The position numbers and the translations under genes are program-made. Positions 1 to 9,416 of a stretch of DNA of 53,883 bases are shown piece by piece. Origin of the DNA: Acidobacteriota bacterium (GTDB lineage: Bacteria > Acidobacteriota > Vicinamibacteria > Vicinamibacterales > UBA2999); NCBI GenBank assembly GCA_021731165.1, contig JAKFXY010000029.1, positions 73,291 through 127,173 on the forward strand. Direction: 5' to 3'. Every line of letters starts with the position of its first letter. Positions within the stretch are counted from its first letter, which is position 1. The notes under the pieces were generated by a model, which saw only the letters and a program-made list of their open reading frames with translations, was not told the DNA's origin and did not search any database.

Positions 1-507
1 CACGTCGAGCAGTTGGCCGAGGTGATGCGGGCACCGGACGCCGCACGCGAGCAGACATCACGGTTCGTGGAGAGCTTCCTCCGCCCCAACGGTCTCGATG
101 TGCCCTGCACGCCGCTCCTGGCCGACGCGCTCGAGCGCCGGGCATCGCAGCCGCGGTCAGTGGAGAGGGAGACGATCGCCATTCGCGTCACGCGCGTGGC
201 GGTCTGGCCGCTGGCGTGGGTGCTCCACTGGATGGCGCTCGGCGGGAGTGCCGGCACGCGGACCAAACGCGCCGCGCACGAGGCGTGGAGCGGTCTTGGC
301 AAGACGACCCGCGCGATGCTCAAGCGGCTGGTCATCCGTCCCGCTCGAGGAATAGTCTGGGTGATGCGGCGCCTCCTGGCCCTTTTGCGTCGCGTTGCGC
401 GACGGCTGCTGTACTGGACGCTGACCATGCCGAAGCGGCTCCTGCGCCTGTTCAGACATCTCCGATATCACGTGGCGGTCCGCCTTCGAGGTGATGGCCA
501 CGCCTGA
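1..507 (+). CDS. Family A putative GT-B glycosyltransferase, C-terminal fragment (runs off window start)
   Basis: The frame is open from base 1, so only the last 168 residues are visible. They begin HVEQLAEVM and continue FVESFLRPNGLDVPCTP, which aligns with the end of the catalytic region of the complete family A proteins downstream (for example FVREFVRPLGLD in the gene at 2290). The rest is a very arginine-rich tail of short amphipathic stretches (MRRLLALLRRVARRLLYW and similar), more likely membrane-hugging than the coiled-coil tails of the neighbouring paralogues. It overlaps the next gene by 14 bases, which suggests translational coupling. The assignment rests on similarity to the paralogues, since no catalytic motif lies in the window. 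Confidence 0.8.
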   Translation, partial: HVEQLAEVMRAPDAAREQTSRFVESFLRPNGLDVPCTPLLADALERRASQPRSVERETIAIRVTRVAVWPLAWVLHWMALGGSAGTRTKRAAHEAWSGLGKTTRAMLKRLVIRPARGIVWVMRRLLALLRRVARRLLYWTLTMPKRLLRLFRHLRYHVAVRLRGDGHA

Positions 508-2293
508 CGCGCTGCGGATTCTCCTGTCGATGCGCAACTTCTGGTACGTGCGCGTCTTCGAGTCGGTCGTACGCGCGCTCGCCGCGCGGGGACATCAGGT
601 GCACATCCTGGTCGGCCACGATCCCGATCCCACGCATCAGTGGACACCTGCTGCGGACGCGCTCGTGGCCTCGTCTCCCAACATCACGATGAGCCACGCG
701 CGACGCTCGATCGATGACGGATGGCTCGACCTGCGGCTCATGCTGCGCCTCGGCTCCGACTACCTGCGCTTTCTGCAACCGCAGTACGCCGCGGCGCCGA
801 TCCTCGCGTTGCGGGCCCGCTCCCGCGTGCCCGATCGGGTCAGGGCGCTTGCCGAGTACGACGGGCCTGGCCACAGGCTGCTGCGTCGGCTCATGCGGCG
901 GGCGTTGCGTGCGGCGGAGCGTGCGATACCGGCCGACCTCGCGATTGAGTCCGCGGTCATGGCGCACAAGGCTGACCTGGTGCTCGTCACTCCGTTGATC
1001 GATCTCGGGTCCTACCAGCACGACGTGGTCCGTGTCAGTCGGCGGATGGCGATTCCCACGGCCGTGTGCGTCGGGAGTTGGGACCATCTGTCGAGCAAGG
1101 CGCTTATTCGTGAGCAACCCGACGCCGTGTTCGTCTGGAATGAGACGCAGAAGCGGGAGGCCGTGACGATGCATGGCGTTCCCGCGGAGCGGGTGACCGT
1201 GACCGGCGCGCAGTGTTTCGATCAGTGGTTCGATCGGAAAGCGACGCTGGCGCGCGACGAGTTCTGCCGCAAGGTCGGCCTCGATGGCGCTCGTCCCTTC
1301 GTGCTCTACGTCTGTTCGGCTCTCTTCGAGGGTAGTCCGAACGAAGCGGCGTTCGTCCAGCGGTGGCTCGCGGCCGTGCGCTCGAGCAGCCACCCGCGCC
1401 TCCGCACCGCGGGCATCCTGATTCGTCCCCACCCTAAACGCAGCTTCGAATGGGACGCCGTTGACCTGTCCGCGTTCGACAACGTGGCTCTCTGGCCTCA
1501 TCGCGGCACCGCGCCGATGAACGTGGACACGCAGGCCGACTACTTCGACTCCTTGTTCCACAGCGCAGCGGTCGTGGGGCTCAACACGAGCGCGCAGATC
1601 GAGGCAGGCATCGCGGGTCGTGCCGTACACACGCTCCTCCTGCCGGAGTTCCTCGAGAACCAGGAAGGCACATTGCACTTCCACTATCTGCTCGACGGCG
1701 GGCTCCTGCGGGCCGCGCGCGATCTGCCGGGTCACGTCGTTCAGCTCGAGGCGTCGGTTGAAGCGTCCGATCCAGTGGTGCAGCAGAATGGCGCGTTTCT
1801 CGAGGCGTTCGTACGTCCGCACGGTCTGGGTGTCAACGCGACGGAAACATTCGTGAACGCGGTCGAGCGGCTGGCGGACATTGAGACCGTGCCGCTACGC
1901 GATCCGGCCTGGGCGCCGGCGCTCCGTGTGGCGTTGGGCCCCTTGGCGTCGCGGACGGCCGGCACGTTCGTCGAATCGCTTGGCCGACAACGGCGCTATC
2001 GGGACAAGCAGGTCGAGTCGGACGCCCGTACGGCGGCGCTCCAGGTTCAGCGTGCCGAGGAGAAAGCGCGCATCGCTCTGGAACGGCGGATGCGCCGCGA
2101 GGCCGAGACACGGGAACGCGACCTGCGGGTCGCGCGCGACCGGCAGGCCAAGCTCGCGGCCAAGGAGCGCGTACGTGGGACGAAGGCGCAGGCCAAGGAA
2201 CAGCGGACACGCGAGAAGCACCGCCGTGCCCTGAAGGAACGCCTGGCTGGTTACTGTCGTCGGATTGTGCGGCCCTCGTCGGCAAGCCGATGA
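494..2293 (+). CDS. Family A putative GT-B glycosyltransferase
   Basis: 599 residues from ATG 494 (GTG 491 is the adjacent alternative). The N-terminal half looks like a Rossmann-type GT-B domain (VFESVVRALAARGHQVHIL). The family signature GSWDHLSSKA starts near residue 194, followed by VWNETQKREA and VTGAQCFDQWFDR. An RPHP motif places the conserved His near residue 313 and an NTSA motif lies near 364. HP followed by a Ser/Thr motif is the order seen in cytidine-donor GT-B enzymes (bacterial sialyltransferases, CDP-glycerol transferases), which is an inference supported by the CMP-nonulosonate genes nearby. The last ~90 residues are a highly charged Arg/Glu/Lys coiled coil. A 4-base overlap joins it to the next gene. 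Donor and acceptor are unknown. Confidence 0.8.
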   Translation: MATPDALRILLSMRNFWYVRVFESVVRALAARGHQVHILVGHDPDPTHQWTPAADALVASSPNITMSHARRSIDDGWLDLRLMLRLGSDYLRFLQPQYAAAPILALRARSRVPDRVRALAEYDGPGHRLLRRLMRRALRAAERAIPADLAIESAVMAHKADLVLVTPLIDLGSYQHDVVRVSRRMAIPTAVCVGSWDHLSSKALIREQPDAVFVWNETQKREAVTMHGVPAERVTVTGAQCFDQWFDRKATLARDEFCRKVGLDGARPFVLYVCSALFEGSPNEAAFVQRWLAAVRSSSHPRLRTAGILIRPHPKRSFEWDAVDLSAFDNVALWPHRGTAPMNVDTQADYFDSLFHSAAVVGLNTSAQIEAGIAGRAVHTLLLPEFLENQEGTLHFHYLLDGGLLRAARDLPGHVVQLEASVEASDPVVQQNGAFLEAFVRPHGLGVNATETFVNAVERLADIETVPLRDPAWAPALRVALGPLASRTAGTFVESLGRQRRYRDKQVESDARTAALQVQRAEEKARIALERRMRREAETRERDLRVARDRQAKLAAKERVRGTKAQAKEQRTREKHRRALKERLAGYCRRIVRPSSASR

Positions 2294-3972
2294 AGATTCT
2301 GTTTCTGGGCCGTCACTACACGTATTTTCGAAACTTCGAGTCCGTGCTCCGTGAGTTGGCGGCGAGAGGGCACGAGATCCACCTGGCGGTGGAGCAGGAT
2401 GAGACGCTCGGTGGCCTCAAGCTCGTCGAGGGGCTGGCGGCGGAGTTCCCGAACGTCACGCACGGCCTCGCGCCGGAACGTCCAGACGACGAGTGGGCGT
2501 GGACGGTGGGGCGCATTCGTCTCGGACTCGACTACCTTCGATATCAGCATCCGACGTTCGACCGGGCGTACAAGCTGCGCGAGCGCGCCATGGGACGCAC
2601 GCCCGGCGTGTTCGTCGCGCTTGGCACAGCCGTACATCGCGGGGGCGGGCGGGCGCGTCGCGTCGCCGAATCGCTCTTGCGGCGCCTCGAGCGGGCCGTC
2701 CCGGAAGCGCCAGTCATTCGGGAGTTCATCGCCGCGCAGCAGCCCGACATTGTGCTCCTGACGCCACTCGTGGATTTGGGTTCTTCGCAGATCGAGTACC
2801 TGCGCGCGGCGCGCCGGCTCGGCATCCCGACGGCGCTGTGCGTGTGGAGCTGGGACCACTTGTCCAGCAAGGCGCTCGTTCGGGAGCACCCGGACCGGGT
2901 CTTTGTGTGGAACGAGACGCAGAAGGGCGAGGCGATCACGCTGCACGGGGTGCCCGATGAGCGGATTGTTGTCACCGGCGCACAGTGCTTCGACCAGTGG
3001 TTCGACCGCGCGCCTTCCCGCGGTCGTGAAGAGTTCTGCCGTGAGGTTGGCCTCGATCCGGGCCGCCCATTTCTGCTCTGGGTCTGTTCGGCCCTCATCC
3101 ACGGCAGTCCGGTCGAAGCGGCCTTTGTCGTCGAGTGGGTGCGCCGTATCCGTACGCAGGGTTCGCCCGCGCTCCGCGATGCGGGGATCCTCATACGGCC
3201 GCACCCCTCGCGTACCGCGGAGTGGGCCACGATCGACACGCGCGAGCTGAGCGGCGTGGTGTGGGGCAGCAATCCTGTTGACGCCGAGGCCAGGGCGGAC
3301 TATTTCGACTCGCTGTACCACAGCAGCGCGGTGGTCGGGCTGAACACCAGCGCCTTCATCGAGGCCGGTATTGTCGGTCGTGCGGTACACACGCTCATCG
3401 TGCCGGAGTTCGAGGACAACCAGCACGGGACCGTGCACTTCACATACCTGCTCGAGGCGGGCGGCGGACTGCTGAACGTGGCCCACGGCTTCGAAGAACA
3501 TCTCGCACAGCTCGACGCGGCGCTGCGGTCGCCGCAGGTGGGGGTCAAGCCGTTCGTGCGCGAGTTCGTGAGGCCCCTCGGTCTCGACCGCGCGGCCACG
3601 CCTGCTTTCGTCGCGCACGTCGAAGCGATGCGCGACCTTCGCGTCGATCCGGCGCGTGGCGACCTGTTGGCGCCGATCTGGCGACGGATCCTTCGCCGCC
3701 TGGCACGCACGAGAGACCGTGAGCGGCTGGAGAAGTGGACGCTGTCGCCGAGGGAGTTCGAGAGCGCGGAGCGCCTCCGCGCCCTGCGCGAGCAGAAGGC
3801 GATACGCCGCGCGATCAGCCGGGCCGCCGAAGACGAGGACCGTCAGAAGAAGCTTCACGCGCGAGCGGTCAGATCGGAAGAGGCTCGGCAGCGGAACCGG
3901 CAGGCGAGGGCGGTGAAGGCGGACGAGCGGCGGGATGCGCGCGTCCAGGGCGCGGCGCAGGGACGCGAGTGA
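2290..3972 (+). CDS. Family A putative GT-B glycosyltransferase
   Basis: 560 residues; ATG 2290 overlaps the previous stop as ATGA. It is colinear with its upstream paralogue: an N-terminal FESVLRELAARGHEIHLAV segment, SWDHLSSKA from residue 187, VWNETQKGEA, VTGAQCFDQWFDR, an RPHP motif with His near 305 and NTSAFIEAG from residue 352. After about residue 475 the catalytic similarity stops and a charged tail rich in Arg, Glu, Lys and Ala begins, predicted helical or coiled coil. The tail is not conserved in sequence with the other copies. Like its relatives it lacks a signal peptide and should be cytoplasmic or peripheral on the inner membrane face. Role inferred: transfer of a CMP-activated sugar. 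Confidence 0.8.
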   Translation: MKILFLGRHYTYFRNFESVLRELAARGHEIHLAVEQDETLGGLKLVEGLAAEFPNVTHGLAPERPDDEWAWTVGRIRLGLDYLRYQHPTFDRAYKLRERAMGRTPGVFVALGTAVHRGGGRARRVAESLLRRLERAVPEAPVIREFIAAQQPDIVLLTPLVDLGSSQIEYLRAARRLGIPTALCVWSWDHLSSKALVREHPDRVFVWNETQKGEAITLHGVPDERIVVTGAQCFDQWFDRAPSRGREEFCREVGLDPGRPFLLWVCSALIHGSPVEAAFVVEWVRRIRTQGSPALRDAGILIRPHPSRTAEWATIDTRELSGVVWGSNPVDAEARADYFDSLYHSSAVVGLNTSAFIEAGIVGRAVHTLIVPEFEDNQHGTVHFTYLLEAGGGLLNVAHGFEEHLAQLDAALRSPQVGVKPFVREFVRPLGLDRAATPAFVAHVEAMRDLRVDPARGDLLAPIWRRILRRLARTRDRERLEKWTLSPREFESAERLRALREQKAIRRAISRAAEDEDRQKKLHARAVRSEEARQRNRQARAVKADERRDARVQGAAQGRE

Positions 3973-3988
3973 TCGTGGGGGAGTCAGC

Positions 3989-5143
3989 GTGAGAAAAGTC
4001 TGCGTCATCATCGGGTCCCGGGCGAACTACAGCAGCATCAAGTCCGCGATGCGCGCCGTGAGAGCCCACCCCGACCTGACGCTGCAACTGGTCGTGGGTG
4101 CGTCGGCCCTGCTCGATCGATTCGGTTCCGTGGTGGAGGTGATCGAGGCGGATGGCTTCGAGCCGAACGCGAGGGTCGCGATGATCGTCGAAGGTGAGAC
4201 GCCGGGCACCATGGCCAAGTCCACCGGGCTGGGGCTGCTCGAGCTGCCCACCATTTTCGAGATGCTCAAGCCGGACGTCGTCGTGAGCGTCGGCGACCGG
4301 TTCGAGACGATGGCCACCGCGGTCGCCGCGGCGTACATGAATATTCCCGTGGCACACACGATGGGCGGCGAGATCAGCGGCACCATCGACGAGAGCATTC
4401 GCCACGCCGTGACGAAGCTTGCGCACGTGCACTTCCCGGCCAATGCGCAGGCCGCCTCTCGCATCATCCGGATGGGCGAGGACGCCGACCGTGTACACGT
4501 GGTCGGGTGCCCGCGCGTCGATCTTGTCTCCGAGATCATGCGGACCGACGGCGGGCTCGGCCCGACCGAGTGGCTCGAGCGCGAGGGCGCGGGCGCGCAC
4601 ATTACCCTCGATCAGCCGTTCCTGCTGGTGAGCCAGCATCCGGTCACGACTGAGTATGGGGAAGGCGAACGCCAGATCGGCGAGACGCTCGCCGCGCTGC
4701 AGGAGCTGCGGATGCCGACCATCATGCTCTGGCCCAACGCCGATGCCGGCTCGGAGGACATCGCCCGCGGCATGCGCAAGTTCCGCGAGGTGCACCGTCC
4801 GGAATACATCCGCTTCTACAAGAACTTCCCGATCGAAACTTACGTGCGGCTGATGATCGGCAGTGCCTGCGCCATTGGCAATTCGAGCGCGCCAGTGCGC
4901 GAAGGAGCGTTCATCGGCGTGCCCACGGTGAACGTCGGTACGCGCCAGCAGGGGCGCGACCGCGGCGCGAACGTGCTGGATGCCGGCCACGACCGCGCGG
5001 AGATTGTCGCCGCCGTCAGGCGCCAGATCTCGCACGGGCGCTACGAGTCCGACCATCTCTACGGCGACGGCGGGGCAGGGCCACGAATCGCCGACGTGCT
5101 CGCGCATGCGCCGCTGCGCGTGCAGAAGCGGTTGGCCTATTGA
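3989..5143 (+). CDS. NeuC-like UDP-N-acetylglucosamine 2-epimerase (hydrolysing), copy 1
   Basis: 384 residues from GTG 3989, chosen because GGGGGAG lies 6-8 bases upstream and the protein then starts at RKVCVIIGSRANYSSIK, the usual N-terminus of the family. The hydrolysing epimerase family (NeuC, LegG) converts a UDP-HexNAc to free ManNAc-type sugar and UDP, the first committed step to sialic or legionaminic acid. Visible family signatures are GDRFETMATAVAAAYM, HTMGGEISGTIDESIRHAVTKL, a QHPVTTEY segment and GNSSAPVREG near the C-terminus. It is directly followed by a CMP-sugar synthetase (1-base overlap). A second, clearly related copy is at 16896. Which UDP-sugar is used (GlcNAc or a diacetamido form) cannot be told. 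Confidence 0.9.
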   Translation: MRKVCVIIGSRANYSSIKSAMRAVRAHPDLTLQLVVGASALLDRFGSVVEVIEADGFEPNARVAMIVEGETPGTMAKSTGLGLLELPTIFEMLKPDVVVSVGDRFETMATAVAAAYMNIPVAHTMGGEISGTIDESIRHAVTKLAHVHFPANAQAASRIIRMGEDADRVHVVGCPRVDLVSEIMRTDGGLGPTEWLEREGAGAHITLDQPFLLVSQHPVTTEYGEGERQIGETLAALQELRMPTIMLWPNADAGSEDIARGMRKFREVHRPEYIRFYKNFPIETYVRLMIGSACAIGNSSAPVREGAFIGVPTVNVGTRQQGRDRGANVLDAGHDRAEIVAAVRRQISHGRYESDHLYGDGGAGPRIADVLAHAPLRVQKRLAY

Positions 5144-5856
5144 TGCGGACCCTTGGCGTCATTCCGGCGCGTGGTGGGTCGAAGGGTATTCCCCACAAGA
5201 ACCTCGCGCTCGTCGGTGGACGGCCGCTGCTCGCGTACACCGCGGAGGCCTGTCGGCAGAGCACGACGCTGACGCGCGTCATCGTGAGCACCGATGACGA
5301 AGAGATTGCGGCCGCGGCGCGTGCGCTTGGTCTTGACGTCCCATTTCAGCGTCCCGCGGCTTTGGCCGCGGACGAGACGCCGATGCTGCCCGTCGTGCAG
5401 CATGCACTGGCCGGGATGCGCGAGGCTGGATTCGCCGCAGACGTTGTCGTGCTGCTCCAGCCGACCTCGCCTCTGCGGCGCGGTGATCACATTGACGACG
5501 CGGTCGCGCTGCTGGCGCAGTCAGGCGCGGATTCGATCGTGTCGGTCGTCGAGGTTCCGCATCAGTTCAATCCCGTGTCGGTGATGCGATTGGACGGCGA
5601 GCGGCTCCGTCCGTTTCTGGACGCGCCGACGTTGGCCGGGCGGCAATCGAAGCCGCGCCTGTTCGCCAGGAACGGTCCCGCCGTGCTCGCGGTCCGCGCG
5701 TCGGTTGTGGCCGCGGGCTCACTCTACGGCGACGACTGCCGTCCGCTGCTCATGAGCGCGGAGGACTCAATCGACATCGACACGCCATGGGATCTGGCGC
5801 TGGCCGAGCTGGTGCTCGCCTCGCGCAGGCGGGCACCGGCAAGTAATTCCAGGTGA
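5143..5856 (+). CDS. CMP-N-acylneuraminate (nonulosonate) cytidylyltransferase, NeuA-like, copy 1
   Basis: 237 residues. ATG 5143 shares its A with the TGA of the epimerase gene (TGATG); TTG 5140 is one codon upstream and less likely. The enzyme couples CTP to a nonulosonic acid to give the CMP-sugar donor. The nucleotide-binding motif IPARGGSKGIPHKN is at residues 5-18, followed by ISTDDEEIA-type, RPAALAADETPMLPVVQHAL and LLQPTSPLR segments characteristic of the family, with IDIDTPWDLALAE at the end. It lies between NeuC-like and family A genes, which links those transferases to CMP-nonulosonate donors. No NeuB synthase accompanies this pair within the window, so it may rely on the NeuB at 15838 or one outside. 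Confidence 0.92.
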   Translation: MRTLGVIPARGGSKGIPHKNLALVGGRPLLAYTAEACRQSTTLTRVIVSTDDEEIAAAARALGLDVPFQRPAALAADETPMLPVVQHALAGMREAGFAADVVVLLQPTSPLRRGDHIDDAVALLAQSGADSIVSVVEVPHQFNPVSVMRLDGERLRPFLDAPTLAGRQSKPRLFARNGPAVLAVRASVVAAGSLYGDDCRPLLMSAEDSIDIDTPWDLALAELVLASRRRAPASNSR

Positions 5857-5866
5857 TCGCGAGAGC

Positions 5867-7681
5867 GTGAAAGTCCTTCTCTCGACGCTGCACTTCGCGT
5901 GGCTGCGCAACTTTGAGTCCGTGGTGCGTGCGCTCGCGGAGCGTGGGCACCACGTACGCCTCGTCGCCGACGAGCCCGAGACGTTCGGGGGGCAGGCCCT
6001 TGTCGAGCGCCTGGCCGCGGAGTACCCGACGGTCACCTGGGGATGGGCGCCCTCGCTGGCGGAGGAACGCTGGCTGCCCGTCGCACGGAAGATTCGGTTC
6101 GCGCGCGAGTACGTCCGCTTCCTCGATCGTCGTTACGCCGACTCGCCGAAGCTGTTGATGCGCAGCGTACACCTCGTACCTCGCATTGTCCGCTGGCTGA
6201 CGTTGGGTGCGTGGGGGGCGGTCGGGGCGCATCGGCCCGTAGCCGCCGCGCTCGAGTGGATTGAGCGGCACATGCCGATCGGTCGTCGCGTTGAGGCGTT
6301 CTTCGAGGCAGAGGCGCCTGATGTCGTGCTCCTCACGTCCCTGACAGTCTCGCGCTCGTGTGCGATGGATCAGCTCAAGGCCACTCGTGCGCTGGGCATT
6401 CCGACAGCGGCCTGCGTCATGAGTTGGGATCACCTGTCCAGCAAGGCCCCACTGCACATTCCCCCGGACCTGACGATCGTCTGGAACGACGTGCAGAAGC
6501 AGGAGGCCGTCGAGATGCACGGCCTGCGGCCGGACACCGTCGCCGTGACCGGGGCGCAGTGTTACGACCAGTGGTTCGACCGTCAGCCCACGCGCTCGCG
6601 GGAGGAGTTCTGTCATCGCGTCGGGCTGGATCCCTCGCGGCCGTTCGTGCTCTACGTGTGCTCCACGATGACGCCCGCGCCAGATCCGACCGAGCCTCAT
6701 TTCGTGCGGGAGTGGATCGTGGCGATGCGCGCGAGCGCGCAGCCGACACTCCGCGACGTGAGCGTCCTGGTTCGGCCGCATCCGGAAAGGATGCCCGAAT
6801 GGCAGGGTGTCAGCCTCGAGGGGCTCGGCGGTGTGGCCGTTCACGGCAGTACGCCGCTTGACGGCGACGCCAAGGCGGACTTCTTCGACTCGCTCTACCA
6901 CTGCGAGGCGGTGGTCGGCATCTGTACCAGCGTGTTTCTCGAGGCCGCGGTCGTGGGCCGGCCGGTGCTGGCGCTGATGCTCCCGGCGTATCGGATCCAT
7001 CAGGACGGCATGGCGCACTTCCGGTACCTCCTGACGGTCGGGGGTGGGCTTCTCCATACAGCGCCCGATCTGCCCACGCACTTCGATCAGCTCGATGCGG
7101 CGCTGAGGCGCGGTCGCGCGCGCGATGAGCGCAATCAGCGATTTCTTTCGGCGTTCGTCAGGCCGCGCGGGCTCGAGGTGCCCGCCACTCCTGTGTTCGT
7201 CGCGGAAGTGGAACGGCTCGGGAGTCTCGGGCGAGTGGCGCCCGACCGGCGCTTCGCCGAGACCTCGCTGATGAAGCGCCTCGTTGCGCGCATGGCGCTG
7301 GCGGGTACGCATGGCGTCGGGGAGTGGCTGCTGATGGACACGTTCGATGTGGCAACGGCCGCGCGTGATGTCGAGACGGCGCAGGCACAGCAGCGCCGGC
7401 TGGCCATGCGCACCGCTCGCCGCGCCGTCGAGGAAGGCGAGCGCGAAGCCCTGTTGCGGCGGACGCGGGAGGAGCGGGATCGGAAGGCGGAGCAGCTCCG
7501 CGCGCGGGAACGCACTCAGGAGGAAGCACGGCTGGCGCGGCAACGCGAGAGTGCCCACGAGGCCGTGCGCAAGGCGCGCGCCCGGCAATGGCGGCATTGG
7601 CGCTATCGCCTTGGCACGAACCGGCCCGTCACGACGTTGAAGCGCGGACTGAGACGGTTGTCAGGAGGGTTCGGCCAGTGA
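5867..7681 (+). CDS. Family A putative GT-B glycosyltransferase
   Basis: 604 residues from GTG 5867, which aligns exactly with the MK(I/V)L start of the paralogues. The copies at 5867 and 7704 look like closest relatives: both have SWDHLSSKA at residue 186, VWNDVQK rather than VWNETQK, ACQ-type VTGAQCYDQWFDR, RPHPER with His at 305, and a CTS motif (Thr 354) instead of NTS. The tail begins at EWLLMDTFDVA and continues as a long Arg/Glu/Gln-rich helix of about 110 residues, predicted coiled coil, ending in a basic patch. It follows the NeuA-like gene by 10 bases. The function is inferred from motif order and context only. Confidence 0.8.
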   Translation: MKVLLSTLHFAWLRNFESVVRALAERGHHVRLVADEPETFGGQALVERLAAEYPTVTWGWAPSLAEERWLPVARKIRFAREYVRFLDRRYADSPKLLMRSVHLVPRIVRWLTLGAWGAVGAHRPVAAALEWIERHMPIGRRVEAFFEAEAPDVVLLTSLTVSRSCAMDQLKATRALGIPTAACVMSWDHLSSKAPLHIPPDLTIVWNDVQKQEAVEMHGLRPDTVAVTGAQCYDQWFDRQPTRSREEFCHRVGLDPSRPFVLYVCSTMTPAPDPTEPHFVREWIVAMRASAQPTLRDVSVLVRPHPERMPEWQGVSLEGLGGVAVHGSTPLDGDAKADFFDSLYHCEAVVGICTSVFLEAAVVGRPVLALMLPAYRIHQDGMAHFRYLLTVGGGLLHTAPDLPTHFDQLDAALRRGRARDERNQRFLSAFVRPRGLEVPATPVFVAEVERLGSLGRVAPDRRFAETSLMKRLVARMALAGTHGVGEWLLMDTFDVATAARDVETAQAQQRRLAMRTARRAVEEGEREALLRRTREERDRKAEQLRARERTQEEARLARQRESAHEAVRKARARQWRHWRYRLGTNRPVTTLKRGLRRLSGGFGQ

Positions 7682-7703
7682 ACGCGCGAGGCGGGGAACG
7701 CGC

Positions 7704-9416
7704 ATGAAGGTCCTCGTCACCGCCGTGCACTTCGCGAACCTCCGCAACTTCGAGTCGGTCGTCCGAGGCCTGGCCAAGCGCGGGCATCGCGTGCACCTTG
7801 CGGCCGACGAGCCTGAGTCGTTCGGTGGACAGGCGTTGGTCGAGCGGCTCGCCGCGGAGTACTCGGTGGTGTCATGGGGCTTCATCCCGCAGCCCGCCGT
7901 GGAGCCCACGTCTGTCTTTGCGCGGAGGATGCGCTTCGCGCTCGACTACGTCCGCTTTCTCGATCCCCGGTATGCGGACGTGCCGAAACTTCGGCTCCGG
8001 AATGTCGAACGCGCCCCGCGGATCGTCCGCTGGCTGACCTCTGGCATTGGTGGAGCGCTAGCCGGCCATCGCATCGTCGGACGCCTTCTGCGGTGGATCG
8101 AGCGATCGACGCCGCCCACTGCCGCCGCACGCTCCCTGCTCGAAGCGCAAACGCCTGACGCCGTCGTGCTGACGTCCCTCACCGTTTCGCGCTCGTCGGC
8201 GATCGAGCAGCTCAAGGCGGCGCGTGCGTTCGGGATTCCGGTGGCCGCCGGCATCATGAGCTGGGACCACCTGTCGAGCAAAGCGCTGCTGCACATCGCG
8301 CCCGACCTGACCGTCGTGTGGAACGACGTTCAGAAAGGCGAGGCGACGGGGATGCATGATCTGCCGGCGGACAGTGTCGTTGTCACCGGCGCGCAGTGTT
8401 ACGACCAGTGGTTCGATCGTCGCCCATCACGTTCGCGCGAGGAGTTCTGCCGAGGCGTTGGCCTGGATCCTGGGCGCCCATTCGTGCTGTACGTCTGCTC
8501 GACCATGAGCCCGGTTCCGGATCCGATTGAGCCACAGTTCGTGAAGGACTGGGTTCTCGCCCTGCGGTCGAGCAGTGATCCAGTGTTGCGTGACGCGGGC
8601 GTGCTGGTCAGGCCACATCCCGAGCGTGTGAAGGAATGGGCAGGCATCAGTCTCGCTGGCCTCGACAACGTCGTCGTTCACGGCGCCACGCCAATTGACA
8701 GCGATTCGAAGGCCGACTACTTCGACGCGCTGGTATTCAGCCGGGCCGTTGTCGGTTTGTGCACGAGCGCGTTTCTCGAGGCCGCGATCGTGGGGCGGCC
8801 GGTGCTGACTCTGTTGTTGCCCCCATATCGCATGCACCAGGACGGCATGGCGCATTTCCGCTATCTCCTGAATGTCGAGGGCGGGCTGCTCCACACCGCG
8901 CCGGACCTGACTGCGCATCTGGGTCAGCTCGCAGAGGTGCTCTCGGCGCCCGAGGCACGAGAGGAACGGAATCGCCGATTCCTGACGGCGTTCATTCGGC
9001 CGGGCGGACTTGACGTTCCGGCCACCCCCACCTTCGTGGAGACCATCGAGCGGCTTGCCGTGACGCCCCGTCGCTCTGAACGCGAGGCGACGCCCTCCGC
9101 GGTTGCCGCGTGGTGCGTCCGCACGCTCGCCACCGCCGCGGCGACGAGCCCGGGGCAGTGGCTGATGATGGACGGTGTGGACATCGCGCGGGCCCAGGGG
9201 GAGCGGCAGCGCGACGAGGTCAAGGAGCGGATCCTCGACGCCCGTGCGGCGTACCAGGATCACAAGACGAAGGCGCGTGACGAGCAACTGCGCGCCGGTG
9301 AACAGGAACGACGGGCGAAGAGCTGGGCGAAGTGGCGCCGCGGCCTGAGCGCGCGTAAGCAAGTCGCGAAGCTCAAGGGCGGGTTGAAGCAGATCACTGG
9401 GGCCAGGCACCAGTGA
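7704..9416 (+). CDS. Family A putative GT-B glycosyltransferase
   Basis: 570 residues from ATG 7704, 22 bases after the previous gene. It is probably the nearest relative of the gene at 5867, with SWDHLSSKA at 186, VWNDVQKGEA, VTGAQCYDQWFDR, RPHPER with His at 305 and CTSAFLEAA with Thr at 354. The tail starts at GQWLMMDGVDIARAQ, a segment that reappears at the N-terminus of the family B protein at 20789, and then becomes a basic, charged helix. It overlaps the next gene by 4 bases (GTGA). High similarity between adjacent copies suggests local tandem duplication. Confidence 0.8.
   Translation: MKVLVTAVHFANLRNFESVVRGLAKRGHRVHLAADEPESFGGQALVERLAAEYSVVSWGFIPQPAVEPTSVFARRMRFALDYVRFLDPRYADVPKLRLRNVERAPRIVRWLTSGIGGALAGHRIVGRLLRWIERSTPPTAAARSLLEAQTPDAVVLTSLTVSRSSAIEQLKAARAFGIPVAAGIMSWDHLSSKALLHIAPDLTVVWNDVQKGEATGMHDLPADSVVVTGAQCYDQWFDRRPSRSREEFCRGVGLDPGRPFVLYVCSTMSPVPDPIEPQFVKDWVLALRSSSDPVLRDAGVLVRPHPERVKEWAGISLAGLDNVVVHGATPIDSDSKADYFDALVFSRAVVGLCTSAFLEAAIVGRPVLTLLLPPYRMHQDGMAHFRYLLNVEGGLLHTAPDLTAHLGQLAEVLSAPEAREERNRRFLTAFIRPGGLDVPATPTFVETIERLAVTPRRSEREATPSAVAAWCVRTLATAAATSPGQWLMMDGVDIARAQGERQRDEVKERILDARAAYQDHKTKARDEQLRAGEQERRAKSWAKWRRGLSARKQVAKLKGGLKQITGARHQ

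Noticed and set aside
452-5107. Long open frames on the minus strand opposite family A and NeuC-like genes (e.g. 452-1822, 2251-4011, 3869-5107)
   Set aside because: They mirror well-supported + strand genes and arise from GC-rich codon use; their translations show no recognisable domains and are full of Arg, His and Pro.
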